Positions 41,409-49,565 of a DNA stretch of 49,565 nt are shown here, piece after piece. Both the position numbers and the translations under genes were made by a program. The DNA is taken from assembly GCA_016794665.1 (NCBI GenBank), contig JAEUHB010000223.1:1-49565 (forward strand). Direction: 5' to 3'. The notes beneath the pieces were generated by a model. That model did not search any database. It saw nothing but the letters and a program-made list of their open reading frames with translations, and was not told the origin of the DNA. Numbering within the stretch: the first letter of the stretch is position 1; every line of letters begins with the position of its first letter. This DNA comes from Opitutaceae bacterium. GTDB taxonomy: Bacteria > Verrucomicrobiota > Verrucomicrobiia > Opitutales > Opitutaceae.

Positions 41409-44279
41409 ATGAAGACGCGCCCATCGCACCTGTCCCGGACCCTCGTTGGCGGGATCGGCGTGGCGCTGGCCGTCTCCGCCGCGCTGGTCGGGCAGTCGCT
41501 CCCGCCGCCGCCGGCGGGCGCTGTGCCCGTTCCGGCGCCGGTCGTGCTGAGTCCGTTCACGGTTTCCTCCCAAGGTGACACCGGTTACCTCGCGCAGAAC
41601 AGCCTCTCCGGCTCCCGGCTCAACACCAGCCTCGCCGATCTTGCGGCGCCGGTCTCGGCGTTCACGGCCGAGTTCATCGAGGATACCGGCCTGCGCAGCG
41701 TCGAGGAACTCGTCGTCTACATGCCGAGCGCCGAGATTCAATACCAGGAGGCCAACACCGCCAACTTCACCGAAGACGCCGCCGCGATCCGCGTGCGCGG
41801 GTTGCCCGCGACCGCGACGGTAAACTATTTTCCGAGCAGCCTCCGCCTCGATCTCTACAACACCGGCCGGCTGGACCAGTCGCGCGGGCCCAACTCCATC
41901 CTCTTCGGCTTTGGCTCGCCGGGTGGCGTGATCAACCTCTCGCCCAACCGCGCGAGCGTCGGGTCCGCGTTCGGGCAGGCCGCGCTCGCCGCGCGCTCGC
42001 ACCGCGGTGTGCGCGCGACGCTCGACTACAATCGCGTCCTCCTGCGCGACCGACTCGCGCTGCGGGTCGCGGCGGTCCGCGATCACGGCGGCACCTGGCG
42101 CTACAACGAATACGACGAGCAGGACCGCTTCTTCGTCGCCGCCCAGCTGCGCGCCGGGCCGCGCACGATGGTGGATGCCCAGTTCGAATACGGCGAGGTG
42201 GACAAGTCCAGCGGCACGCCCGCGGGCGCCACGGATGGCTACACCATCTGGGCCGCCGGCGGCAAACGCCTCTCCGCCGTCGCCAATGCCGCGGCGGGCA
42301 TCGTGTCCTACGGCGCCGCCGATTACCTCGCGGTGGACACCGACACCGGGGCCGCTTGGAACATGCGCAACCGCATGCGCTCGCAACCGCAGCCCGCGGT
42401 GCCGGGCGTGGGCGTTGTGCCCTATCTCACCGATTTCGCGCTGCTGCCGAAGCGGACGTCGCTGGGCGCCGGGCGGCCGTTTCCGCAGGAGGCGAAATAC
42501 ACGCGCGGCTCGCTCTTTCTCGCCCATTCCTTCGCGCGCGGCGTCGACGCCGAGCTCGCCGCCAACATCCAGAGCGCCCCGCGCACCGCCATCAACGCGC
42601 AGCAGATGATGCAGCTATGGGCCGATCCCAATCCCTCGCTGCCCGACGGGCGCCCCAACCCCAACGCCGGCCGGCCCTATGTCGAGGGCTTCATCCAGCG
42701 CACCCGCAACGTCGACCAAACCCGGTCGCTGCGCGGCACGGTGAGTTGGACGCGCGACCTCGGGTCGCGCCTCGGACGCCACGCGCTGGCCGGGCTATGG
42801 GAGACGGACTGGTCGCGCACGGGGCTCCTGCAGGAACGGCTCTTTGTCGCGCAAAACCCGTATTCCGCCGCCTCGCCGGAGAACCTCACCAACGCCGTCC
42901 GTTTCCGCACCTACGTCGATCTCGGGGGGGCGCCGGACCGGATTGTCGCCGGCGACTGGCGGAAATTCGTCTCGCCCGATCTCACCGAGGCGGTTTCCGG
43001 GCGCCGCGTCGGCGCGCGTTTCGAGGTGTTTGCGCCCGCGCCCAGCGACAACCGCGCTCGCCTCGATTCCGCCATGGCGGTGCTGCAGAGCCACTGGCTC
43101 GGCGGCCGGCTCGTCACGGTCGCGGGCATCCGCGCGGATCGCCAGCACTCGTGGATCTCGCCGATCAACACGCGCGGGCCCGCGCCCGCCGGCTTCATTC
43201 TCGGCCCCTACATCGCCACCCGCGGGCGGACCATGGCGCTCGACGAGGGCCGCAACACGACCTACAGCGCGTTGCTCCGCGTCGCGCGCTGGCTTGGGCT
43301 CACGTTCAACCAGGCCGGTTCGTTCGCCGTCGCGCCCTCCGGCTTCACCGCCACCGGCAACGCGCCCAACCCCGTCGGCCGCAGCCGGGACGTTGGCCTC
43401 AAGCTCGACCTCGGCCAGCGCCTGCTGTTCACCGCCACGTATTTTGAGACCAGCGACAGCAAGGGATTCCGCACCCTCGGCGGCCTCGGCCCCGAGCAGG
43501 TCTACAAGAGCATCTGGGCCGCGCTCGGCGCCGCGGGCATCCGCGCGCCCGACGGCCGCCCCGCGATCGACCTCGTGCCCGCCGCCAACGGCTTCACGTT
43601 CAACTCGGTCACCAAGGGTTGCGAACTTGAGGCCATCGCCAACCCGACGAAAAACTGGCGCCTCTACTTCAACCTCACGGAAAGCAAGTCCGAGGACACC
43701 AAACTCGGGGAGGAGGCAAAGATCTACTACGCCACCTACCGCGACTTCTGGCGGCGACACGATCGCGTGCTCCTCGACGGCTCGGGCCGCCTCGCCCCTG
43801 TCGCCGACGATGGCTCGAACGTCATCGACACGGTGGGCAAGGGGCTCCGATCAATCGAGGACCAGATTCTCGCGATGTATACGCTGGCCGAGGGCCAGCG
43901 CCCGCGCGGGCAGATTCCATTCAAGTTCAATGTGCGCACGAGCTACGCGTTCGGCGCGGGCCCGCTCAGCGGCTTTTCCGCCGGCGGCGGCGTGCGCCAT
44001 CAGGACGGGCAAGTCACCGACTACCGCCCCGCGACCGCAACGACGCCGGCGCGCGTGCAGTTTGGGCGCGACAACACGCTGATCGACCTCCACGTGCGCT
44101 ACGGCCGGCCCGTGCGCTGGCTGAGCCAGCGGTCCAATTGGAGCGTTCAGCTCAACGTCAACAATGCGCTCGACCAGACGAAAATCCTCCCGCTGCGCGT
44201 GAGCCCCGCGGGCGGCATCGTGAACTACCGCTTCCAGGCTCCGCGCCAGCTCGTGCTGACAACGAAGGTTGGCTTTTGA
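41409..44279 (+). CDS. TonB-dependent receptor downstream of the regulator
   Basis: Outer-membrane receptor of 956 residues. The ATG at 41409 gives a signal peptide with cleavage near residue 29, then a proline-rich linker. LSPFTV (47-52) and GDTGYLAQNSLSGSRLNTSL follow, with a plug carrying IRVRGLPATATVNYFPS and SRGPNSILFGFGSPGGVINL. The barrel ends LTTKVGF with an aromatic last residue. It belongs to the same subgroup as the receptors at 1941 and 45580, without a regulatory-like N-terminal domain. Its position just behind the regulator suggests it answers to the same inducer as the divergent unit; this is inference. The ligand is unknown. Confidence 0.93.
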   Translation: MKTRPSHLSRTLVGGIGVALAVSAALVGQSLPPPPAGAVPVPAPVVLSPFTVSSQGDTGYLAQNSLSGSRLNTSLADLAAPVSAFTAEFIEDTGLRSVEELVVYMPSAEIQYQEANTANFTEDAAAIRVRGLPATATVNYFPSSLRLDLYNTGRLDQSRGPNSILFGFGSPGGVINLSPNRASVGSAFGQAALAARSHRGVRATLDYNRVLLRDRLALRVAAVRDHGGTWRYNEYDEQDRFFVAAQLRAGPRTMVDAQFEYGEVDKSSGTPAGATDGYTIWAAGGKRLSAVANAAAGIVSYGAADYLAVDTDTGAAWNMRNRMRSQPQPAVPGVGVVPYLTDFALLPKRTSLGAGRPFPQEAKYTRGSLFLAHSFARGVDAELAANIQSAPRTAINAQQMMQLWADPNPSLPDGRPNPNAGRPYVEGFIQRTRNVDQTRSLRGTVSWTRDLGSRLGRHALAGLWETDWSRTGLLQERLFVAQNPYSAASPENLTNAVRFRTYVDLGGAPDRIVAGDWRKFVSPDLTEAVSGRRVGARFEVFAPAPSDNRARLDSAMAVLQSHWLGGRLVTVAGIRADRQHSWISPINTRGPAPAGFILGPYIATRGRTMALDEGRNTTYSALLRVARWLGLTFNQAGSFAVAPSGFTATGNAPNPVGRSRDVGLKLDLGQRLLFTATYFETSDSKGFRTLGGLGPEQVYKSIWAALGAAGIRAPDGRPAIDLVPAANGFTFNSVTKGCELEAIANPTKNWRLYFNLTESKSEDTKLGEEAKIYYATYRDFWRRHDRVLLDGSGRLAPVADDGSNVIDTVGKGLRSIEDQILAMYTLAEGQRPRGQIPFKFNVRTSYAFGAGPLSGFSAGGGVRHQDGQVTDYRPATATTPARVQFGRDNTLIDLHVRYGRPVRWLSQRSNWSVQLNVNNALDQTKILPLRVSPAGGIVNYRFQAPRQLVLTTKVGF

Positions 44280-44343
44280 ACCGTGACCGCGACGGCCGCC
44301 GGCCTGAACGGACTCCGGGGTCTCGCCGCAGCGTTTCGCTATC

Positions 44344-45459
44344 TCACTGCGGGAACGCTTCCGCCGGCAGTCCCGGGAAAATCCTCAGGGCATTCTTGTA
44401 GTAGAGCTTTTTCAGCACGTCGTCGGGCAGCGCTAGGCCGTAGAGTTTCCAGATGCCGTGGTATTTCCGGATTGGGTCGAAATATTCGTCGTCGGTCTCC
44501 AGCAGGCGGAAATAGACGTGGTATTCAGGCACGCTGTAGAGGTCCTTCCCGAAGAGGATCCGGTCCTGGTGTTTCACGAAGAAACGGTGCGCGGCGCGGG
44601 GCTGCCGGCCGAGCTCGCTCGTGATGGCGCCGATCTCGGCGTAGACATTGGGCAGGCGGTCGAGGAGGGCGCCGAGCTGGCCGAGATCGTGGCCAAGCCA
44701 GCCGAGGTGCGCAGCGATGAAGGTCGTCTGCGGGTGGCGCGCGAACAGGTTATGCTGCTCCTCGATAAGCTGCTCCCACGTGTAGCCGGTCTGCCCGGAT
44801 TGGTTGCGACGTGCTTGGATTTTCAATTCGAGCCAACGCTCGTTCTTCTCGTCCATCGGCTGGAAAAGTCCCCACGGATCAGCGGTGTGGATGAGGACGG
44901 GAATCTTGTGCTTGCCCGCCATCGCCCACACGGGATCGAAGCGCGGGTCGTCGACCTTGATGCGGCCCTTGCTGTCCTGGAGCGTCATGCCGAAGCCCTT
45001 CCAGACCTTGAGACCGATGGCGCCGGCCTTGATGTCGGTCTCGAGCTGCGCCGCGGCGCGCGCGCCGTAGCCGGGGTCGTCGAGGTTCGACTGGTCCATG
45101 TTGGTCATCACCCGGAAGCGCGCGGAGGCGGGGTGCGCCTTCATCGTCGCGGCGGCATCGGCCACCCATTTGCCCTCCCCGCGGCCGACGGGCGAGTTGA
45201 TCATCAGGCCCATGTTGAGGCCGTCCATCTCCTTGATGAGCTGGTCGAGCCGGGCGGGCGTCACGTCGCGGTGGTGCGAGTGAACCTCGATGAACGGGAA
45301 CTTCGCGCGGGTCAGCTTGTGCTCGGGCACGCGGAGCGTGGACTTCGGATTGTATTCCTCGATCGAGATTGTCGGGCCGCCGGGCGCAGGGGCCGGGGCA
45401 TTCGCGGCGAAGGCAGTGGCGGCGAGGCAGGGCAGGGCGGCGAGGGGAAAACGGCGCAT
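44344..45459 (-). CDS. Exported amidohydrolase family protein (Amidohydro_2-like)
   Basis: 371 residues with a Sec signal (MRRFPLAALPCLAATAFA). The TIM-barrel metal-hydrolase motifs are in order: IEVHSHH (H60, H62), K151 in LKVWKGFG, H191 in LIHTADPWG, H251 in IAAHLGWLG, and D306 in ILFGKDLY. This arrangement fits the amidohydrolase-2 branch (lactonases, decarboxylases, hydratases) in an exported form that is common in Verrucomicrobiota and Planctomycetota; the substrate is unknown. ATG 45459 begins the signal; GGAG directly abuts it and is too close to act as a standard ribosome site. It runs divergently from the TBDR at 45580 across a 120-base region and converges with the TBDR at 41409, 64 bases away. 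Confidence 0.86.
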   Translation of the reverse strand: MRRFPLAALPCLAATAFAANAPAPAPGGPTISIEEYNPKSTLRVPEHKLTRAKFPFIEVHSHHRDVTPARLDQLIKEMDGLNMGLMINSPVGRGEGKWVADAAATMKAHPASARFRVMTNMDQSNLDDPGYGARAAAQLETDIKAGAIGLKVWKGFGMTLQDSKGRIKVDDPRFDPVWAMAGKHKIPVLIHTADPWGLFQPMDEKNERWLELKIQARRNQSGQTGYTWEQLIEEQHNLFARHPQTTFIAAHLGWLGHDLGQLGALLDRLPNVYAEIGAITSELGRQPRAAHRFFVKHQDRILFGKDLYSVPEYHVYFRLLETDDEYFDPIRKYHGIWKLYGLALPDDVLKKLYYKNALRIFPGLPAEAFPQ

Positions 45460-45579
45460 CTCCGAGACGAAAGTGATCCGGCCCCCGAACGCGACGGTTT
45501 TTCCGCGGACACCCGGAGGTTGCGGTTGCGCCACCGCGCGTCGCGCGCAGGCTCACCTCCCGTCAACCCCAACCCAACC

Positions 45580-48543
45580 ATGATCGCTTTTTCCCCCGGC
45601 CGCGCGTCCGCGCTGGCCTGCGTCGCCGTTGTGCTTGCCGCCCTGGTCCGCGCCGCGACTCCGGCCGACTCCGCCGTCACCCTCTCGCCCTTCGAGGTGC
45701 GCACCGACAAGGATCAGGGCTACGCCGCCTCGAACACCCTCTCCGGCACGCGCCTCAACTCCAGCCTCGCGCACATCCCCGCCTCGATCCAGGTGCTCAC
45801 AAAGGAACTGATCCTCGATCTCAACGTCACCGACTACGAGGGCTACCTGAATTTCGCCACCAACTCCGGCCGCGACTTCAGCGACATCACCGGCCTCGCC
45901 TCCGTGCAGCAGGGCAACAACCAGATTCGCATCCGTGGCTTCACCGGCGCCGCGCAGACGCGCGACTACTTCCAATCCATCACGCGCTCCGACCGCTTCA
46001 GCATTGATCGCTTCGAGGTCTCGCGCGGCCCCAACTCCATCCTCTTCGGCATCGGCGGCCCCGGCGGCGTGGTCAACACGGGCTCCAAGTTTGCCCTCCT
46101 CGGCTCGAAAGTGCGCGACGAAGTTCGCGCCACCGTCGGCAGCTGGGACAACCGCCGCGTCGAGGCCGATTTCAACCGCGAGCTCGTGCGCGGCAAATTC
46201 GCCCTGCGCCTCAACGGCCTCTTCGAGGACAAGGAAGGCTGGCGCGACTTCGAGTTTGAGAAACGCAAAGGCATCGCCGTCGCCACCGCGTGGCAGCCTT
46301 GGCGCGCCACCCGCCTGCGCACGAACTATGAATACGTCGACACCCGCCAGCTCCAGGCCATGCCCTTTCCCGTGTCCGACTTCTCCGATGCGTGGATCCG
46401 GGCCGGCAAGCCGCTCGCGTCCGGCCCGATCTTCGATCTCGGCACGCCCGCCCCCGCCGGCACGCAGGCGACGTTCGCCAACCAGCTGCGCTTCGCGCCG
46501 CAGGTCAGCCCCAACGCCTATCGCTACGGCGACAACGCCGTCGTCGATGCGAATCCCACGCTCGCCGGCGCGCAGCGCGTGCGGTTCTTCGAGACGCTCA
46601 ACGGGCCCAACGCGACCAGCGGCGGCACCGTGACGAGCACCCTCGCCGGCCTCCTGCCGGACAGCGCCAATCTCAGCGGTCCCGGCAGCACGTCGAACAA
46701 CCGCTACGGTCTTTTCACTGCGCTGCTCGAGCAGCGCCTCGGCCCGATCAACGCGGAGGTGGGCTACAACCGCCAGGAAGACATGTGGCGCTCCAACTTC
46801 GTGATCCCTTGGAACCTGATCGGCCTCCGCGGCGACGCCAACCGCGAACTGCCCGGCAGCTACCTGCCCACCGGCACGCTCGGCGCGACACCCCCCGGCC
46901 AACCGATCGCGGGCGCGTTCGCGCCGAATCCGTTCGCGGGGAAATTCTATGTCGAGGGCAACGCCGGCTACCGCCTTCAGCGCCGCGTGGCCGACAACTA
47001 TCGCGCCACGCTCTCCTACGCGCTCGACCTGCGCCACCGTGGCAAGTGGTTCGGCCAGCACCAGGTCGCCGCCCTCGCGCAGCGGGTGGAGGACGAATTC
47101 TACAACGTCGCCTACAACGAATATAACACCGCCGGCCGCGACAACACCCTGCCGGTCACCAACGCGGCCAACGTGATCCTCCGCCGCACCTACGTCGATT
47201 TCACCACGCCCGGCGGCGCGCGCGGCGCCCATGATCCGTGGACGAATCCGATCAACTCGCCTGGCGTGCGCCCCGAGTTTCTCAGTTCCGGGGGAGCCCA
47301 ACGGACGTTCAATCGCACCGATACAGTGATGGCCGTGATGCAGAGTAATTTCCTCGAAGACCGGCTGGTCGTCACCTTCGGCGTCCGCCGCGACCAGCAG
47401 GAGACCAACCGCGCCGTCGGCAGCGTGCTGTTGCCGAACGCCGATCCGTTTGGTGGCACGCGGACGGAAAACACCGTCTATACCTCCGCCGGCCTCACGA
47501 GTTTCTCCGGCAACACCCGCACGTTTGGCGCCGTCCTTCGCCCGGTGCGCTGGGCCGCACTCGTCTTCAACTCCTCCGACAGCATCCGGCCCGTGACGGC
47601 TCGCGACTTGCTCGGCAACACGCTCGGCGCGCAGAAAGGCGTCGGCAAAGACTACGGCGTGCGTTTTTTCCTCTGGGATAACCGCGTGGTCCTCGGCGTG
47701 ACCCGTTATGACACCGACAACGTCAACGGCATCTACGACCCCATCTCGACGCGCACGACGGCGATACCCGCCATCGCCGGCATCTACCGCGCGTTCGCGG
47801 AAGCGGGCATCCCGGCCAGATACCAGTTCAGCGATTTGATGTCCGAATCCCGCGACAACGGCAATTCCGACGGTGGCGGCTGGGAGCTCGAACTCACCGC
47901 CAATCCCACGCCCCGCTGGCGCATCTCGCTCAACTACGGCCGCGCCGACCTCGAGCTGGCCAACGTCGGGCAGCGCATGGCCGCGTTCCTCGCTGCCGAG
48001 ATGCCCGTCTGGCAGCGCAACGCCGCCGTGCCCTACCTGACGCGGAACGGCAATCTCGAGACCTTCGTCCGCACGCGCGACGGCACGCCGCAGCGCGACT
48101 TCGCGACCAACCCCGCGCGTGTCAGCGATGCGAGCCAGTTTGCGCTGGATATCATCAACACCAACAACCAGCAGGAAGGCCAGTCGCCGCTGGCGCACCA
48201 GCGCGACTCGCTCAATTTCTTCAACAGTTTCTCGCTGCCGAAGCTTCCGCTTCTCGGTGAGCGCTCCGGCGCCGGTTTCGGCGCGAGCTACCGCAGCGCC
48301 GCGGTCATCGGCTACGACGGGAAGACTCCCCTCTACGGCAAGAGCTTCGTGATTTGGAACGGCATGTTGAAAAAACGCTTTCAGCTCCCGCAGAACCGCG
48401 CCGTCGAGCTGCAGCTCAACGTGAACAACCTCTTCGGCGAGGAGGATATCCTGCCTTTTGCGGCGACGGCCGCTGGCGTGAACCGCTGGATCTACCAACG
48501 CCAGCGCCAAAGCTGGGCCTTGCAGGCCGCGTTCACGTTTTGA
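45580..48543 (+). CDS. TonB-dependent receptor (paralogue of the 1941 gene)
   Basis: Outer-membrane receptor of 987 residues. ATG 45580, preceded by ccccaacccaacc, starts a signal peptide (MIAFSPGRASALACVAVVLAALVRAA). LSPFEV (35-40) is followed by DKDQGYAASNTLSGTRLNSSL and a plug with IRIRGFTGAAQTRDYFQS and SRGPNSILFGIGGPGGVVN. The barrel matches that of the gene at 1941 (RRTYVDFTTPGGARGAHDPW, AAVIGYDGK, WNGMLKKRFQL, LQLNVNNLFGEEDILPF) and ends AAFTF. The pairing with the divergent secreted amidohydrolase suggests a shared substrate. The downstream sulfite oxidase-family gene begins 74 bases after its stop. Confidence 0.93.
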   Translation: MIAFSPGRASALACVAVVLAALVRAATPADSAVTLSPFEVRTDKDQGYAASNTLSGTRLNSSLAHIPASIQVLTKELILDLNVTDYEGYLNFATNSGRDFSDITGLASVQQGNNQIRIRGFTGAAQTRDYFQSITRSDRFSIDRFEVSRGPNSILFGIGGPGGVVNTGSKFALLGSKVRDEVRATVGSWDNRRVEADFNRELVRGKFALRLNGLFEDKEGWRDFEFEKRKGIAVATAWQPWRATRLRTNYEYVDTRQLQAMPFPVSDFSDAWIRAGKPLASGPIFDLGTPAPAGTQATFANQLRFAPQVSPNAYRYGDNAVVDANPTLAGAQRVRFFETLNGPNATSGGTVTSTLAGLLPDSANLSGPGSTSNNRYGLFTALLEQRLGPINAEVGYNRQEDMWRSNFVIPWNLIGLRGDANRELPGSYLPTGTLGATPPGQPIAGAFAPNPFAGKFYVEGNAGYRLQRRVADNYRATLSYALDLRHRGKWFGQHQVAALAQRVEDEFYNVAYNEYNTAGRDNTLPVTNAANVILRRTYVDFTTPGGARGAHDPWTNPINSPGVRPEFLSSGGAQRTFNRTDTVMAVMQSNFLEDRLVVTFGVRRDQQETNRAVGSVLLPNADPFGGTRTENTVYTSAGLTSFSGNTRTFGAVLRPVRWAALVFNSSDSIRPVTARDLLGNTLGAQKGVGKDYGVRFFLWDNRVVLGVTRYDTDNVNGIYDPISTRTTAIPAIAGIYRAFAEAGIPARYQFSDLMSESRDNGNSDGGGWELELTANPTPRWRISLNYGRADLELANVGQRMAAFLAAEMPVWQRNAAVPYLTRNGNLETFVRTRDGTPQRDFATNPARVSDASQFALDIINTNNQQEGQSPLAHQRDSLNFFNSFSLPKLPLLGERSGAGFGASYRSAAVIGYDGKTPLYGKSFVIWNGMLKKRFQLPQNRAVELQLNVNNLFGEEDILPFAATAAGVNRWIYQRQRQSWALQAAFTF

Positions 48544-48617
48544 GCCTCCGGGGGGCGCGCGCTGCACCGCGCCGCTCGACTTCAAATCGCCCGTGCGGAA
48601 TGCTAGCTGGACATCCT

Positions 48618-49565
48618 ATGAGCTCCAAACCCTCCCCTTCCCATCGGCCAGCCGACCTGCACCCCCACGATCCCGGCGACGCCCGGCGGGCGAATGAATT
48701 CGGCGCGGGTCGCCGCGCGGATCCCGGCAGCCGGCGGGGCTTTCTCGGCAAGCTCGGACTCGTCTCGATGTCCGCCGCCGTGGGCGCAAAAATCGTGTTC
48801 GGCGACAAGCTGCCCGCCGGTTTCATCCCGGCGGCGCGGGCGCAATCCCCCGAGCCTTTTCGGATCGTCGGCAAAGAGGGTCTCAGTGTGATGAACGACC
48901 GGCCGCTGGTGGCGGAGACGCCCGCCCATTTGCTCGACGATGCCATCACGCCGGCGAAGCATCTCTTCGTCCGCAACAACGGCCACGCGCCCGCGCCGGA
49001 GATGCTCGATCCTGATAAGTGGACGCTGGAGATTGCCGGTGAGAGTTGCGAGCGGCCCACGACATTTTCGCTCAAGGAGCTGAAGGCAAAATTCCAGGCG
49101 CACACCTTGCAAATGGTGCTCGAGTGCGCCGGCAACGGTCGCAGCGAATTCAATCCGCCCGCCACGGGGAATCAGTGGACGACCGGCGGCGTCGGCTGTC
49201 CGCAGTGGACCGGTGTGCGCCTCGCGGATGTCTTGAGGCACTGCGGCATCAGGAAGGATGCCGTTTACGTCGGCTACTACGGCGCGGACCCGCATTTGTC
49301 CGGCGACCCAAAGAAGTCAGCCATTTCGCGTGGCGTGCCGATCAAGAAGGCGCTGGAGGATGAGTCGCTGCTCGTCTTTGCCATGAATGGCGAAGCCCTG
49401 CCGGTGCAAAACGGCCACCCGCTCCGCCTCATGTTCGGCGGTTGGGCGGCGTCCACGTGCGGCAAGTGGGTCAAGAAAATCGTCATCCGCGACCGCGAGC
49501 ACGATGGTGAAAAGATGACCGGGCACTCGTATCGCATGCCGCGCTATCCGGTTGCCCCCGGCACC
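48618..49565 (+). CDS. Tat-exported sulfite oxidase-family molybdopterin oxidoreductase (3' end outside window)
   Basis: 316 residues are visible and the frame stays open to the end of the window. A twin-arginine motif (SRRGFLGKLG, R39-R40) lies after an unusually long charged n-region. The molybdopterin domain shows KHLFVRNNGHAP (114-125), LECAGNGR with the molybdenum-ligand cysteine C170, WTTGGVGCPQWTGV (187-200) and FGGWAASTCGKWVKKI. This matches bacterial sulfite dehydrogenases (SorA-like) and SoxC-like proteins, which oxidise sulfite or sulfur intermediates in the periplasm. Whether a c-haem domain or partner follows is outside the window. It could deal with sulfite from sulfonate breakdown; the sulfatases nearby release sulfate, not sulfite, so a direct link to them is not implied. 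Confidence 0.88.
   Translation, partial: MSSKPSPSHRPADLHPHDPGDARRANEFGAGRRADPGSRRGFLGKLGLVSMSAAVGAKIVFGDKLPAGFIPAARAQSPEPFRIVGKEGLSVMNDRPLVAETPAHLLDDAITPAKHLFVRNNGHAPAPEMLDPDKWTLEIAGESCERPTTFSLKELKAKFQAHTLQMVLECAGNGRSEFNPPATGNQWTTGGVGCPQWTGVRLADVLRHCGIRKDAVYVGYYGADPHLSGDPKKSAISRGVPIKKALEDESLLVFAMNGEALPVQNGHPLRLMFGGWAASTCGKWVKKIVIRDREHDGEKMTGHSYRMPRYPVAPGT

Noticed and set aside
45535..45547. CGCGCG-T-CGCGCG palindrome in the divergent region before the receptor at 45580, considered as an operator.
   Set aside because: It is a simple CG alternation in very GC-rich sequence, with no second copy or matching regulator nearby.

Overview
The window is GC-rich and dense with genes, with no RNA genes, mobile elements or CRISPR arrays that I can see. 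It most resembles a Verrucomicrobiota genome, probably of the Opitutaceae type. The evidence is two multi-domain proteins ending in the Pirellula/Verrucomicrobium-type c-haem domain, six very large TonB-dependent receptors (TBDRs) without SusD partners, four formylglycine-type sulfatases, several Gfo/Idh/MocA oxidoreductases, two ceramidase-like proteins, and start codons that almost never have a Shine-Dalgarno sequence. This taxonomic call is inference from gene content.

Layout. 1-8099 (+): the 3' part of a DsbD/ScsB-type thiol:disulfide reductase, then two TBDRs. 8111-40115 (-): 21 consecutive genes on one strand, with ten 4-base stop/start overlaps and no gap above 72 bases, read from the ceramidase-like gene at 40115 down to the DUF4432 epimerase-like gene at 8111. 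40116-40250: a divergent control region with two overlapping AT-rich inverted repeats. 40251-44279 (+): a GntR-helix/LacI-type-sensor regulator and a TBDR. 44344-45459 (-): a secreted amidohydrolase. 45580-48543 (+): a TBDR. 48618-49565 (+): the start of a Tat-exported sulfite oxidase-family molybdoenzyme, cut by the window end.

How the genes may work together (inference). The 21-gene unit looks like a catabolic locus for a sulfated, probably amino-sugar-containing compound. Receptors import it across the outer membrane, sulfatases desulfate it, and ceramidase-like amidases could remove N-acyl groups. An SGSH-like (N-sulfoglucosamine sulfohydrolase-like) sulfatase is translationally coupled to an HGSNAT-like membrane acetyltransferase, which echoes two consecutive steps of lysosomal heparan sulfate breakdown. 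A large redox set (three Gfo/Idh/MocA proteins, an SDR, an NAD epimerase, an FAD oxidoreductase and two c-haem proteins), two TIM-barrel isomerase/lyase-like proteins, a VOC protein and an aldose-epimerase-like protein then act on the sugar. No glycoside hydrolase or polysaccharide lyase is recognisable in the window. This fits either a non-polymeric substrate or glycosidic cleavage by oxidation and elimination rather than hydrolysis. The divergent regulator and the twin inverted repeats are the likely control point.

Limits: all family calls come from reading motifs in translated sequence. No similarity search, structure prediction or signal-peptide program was run.
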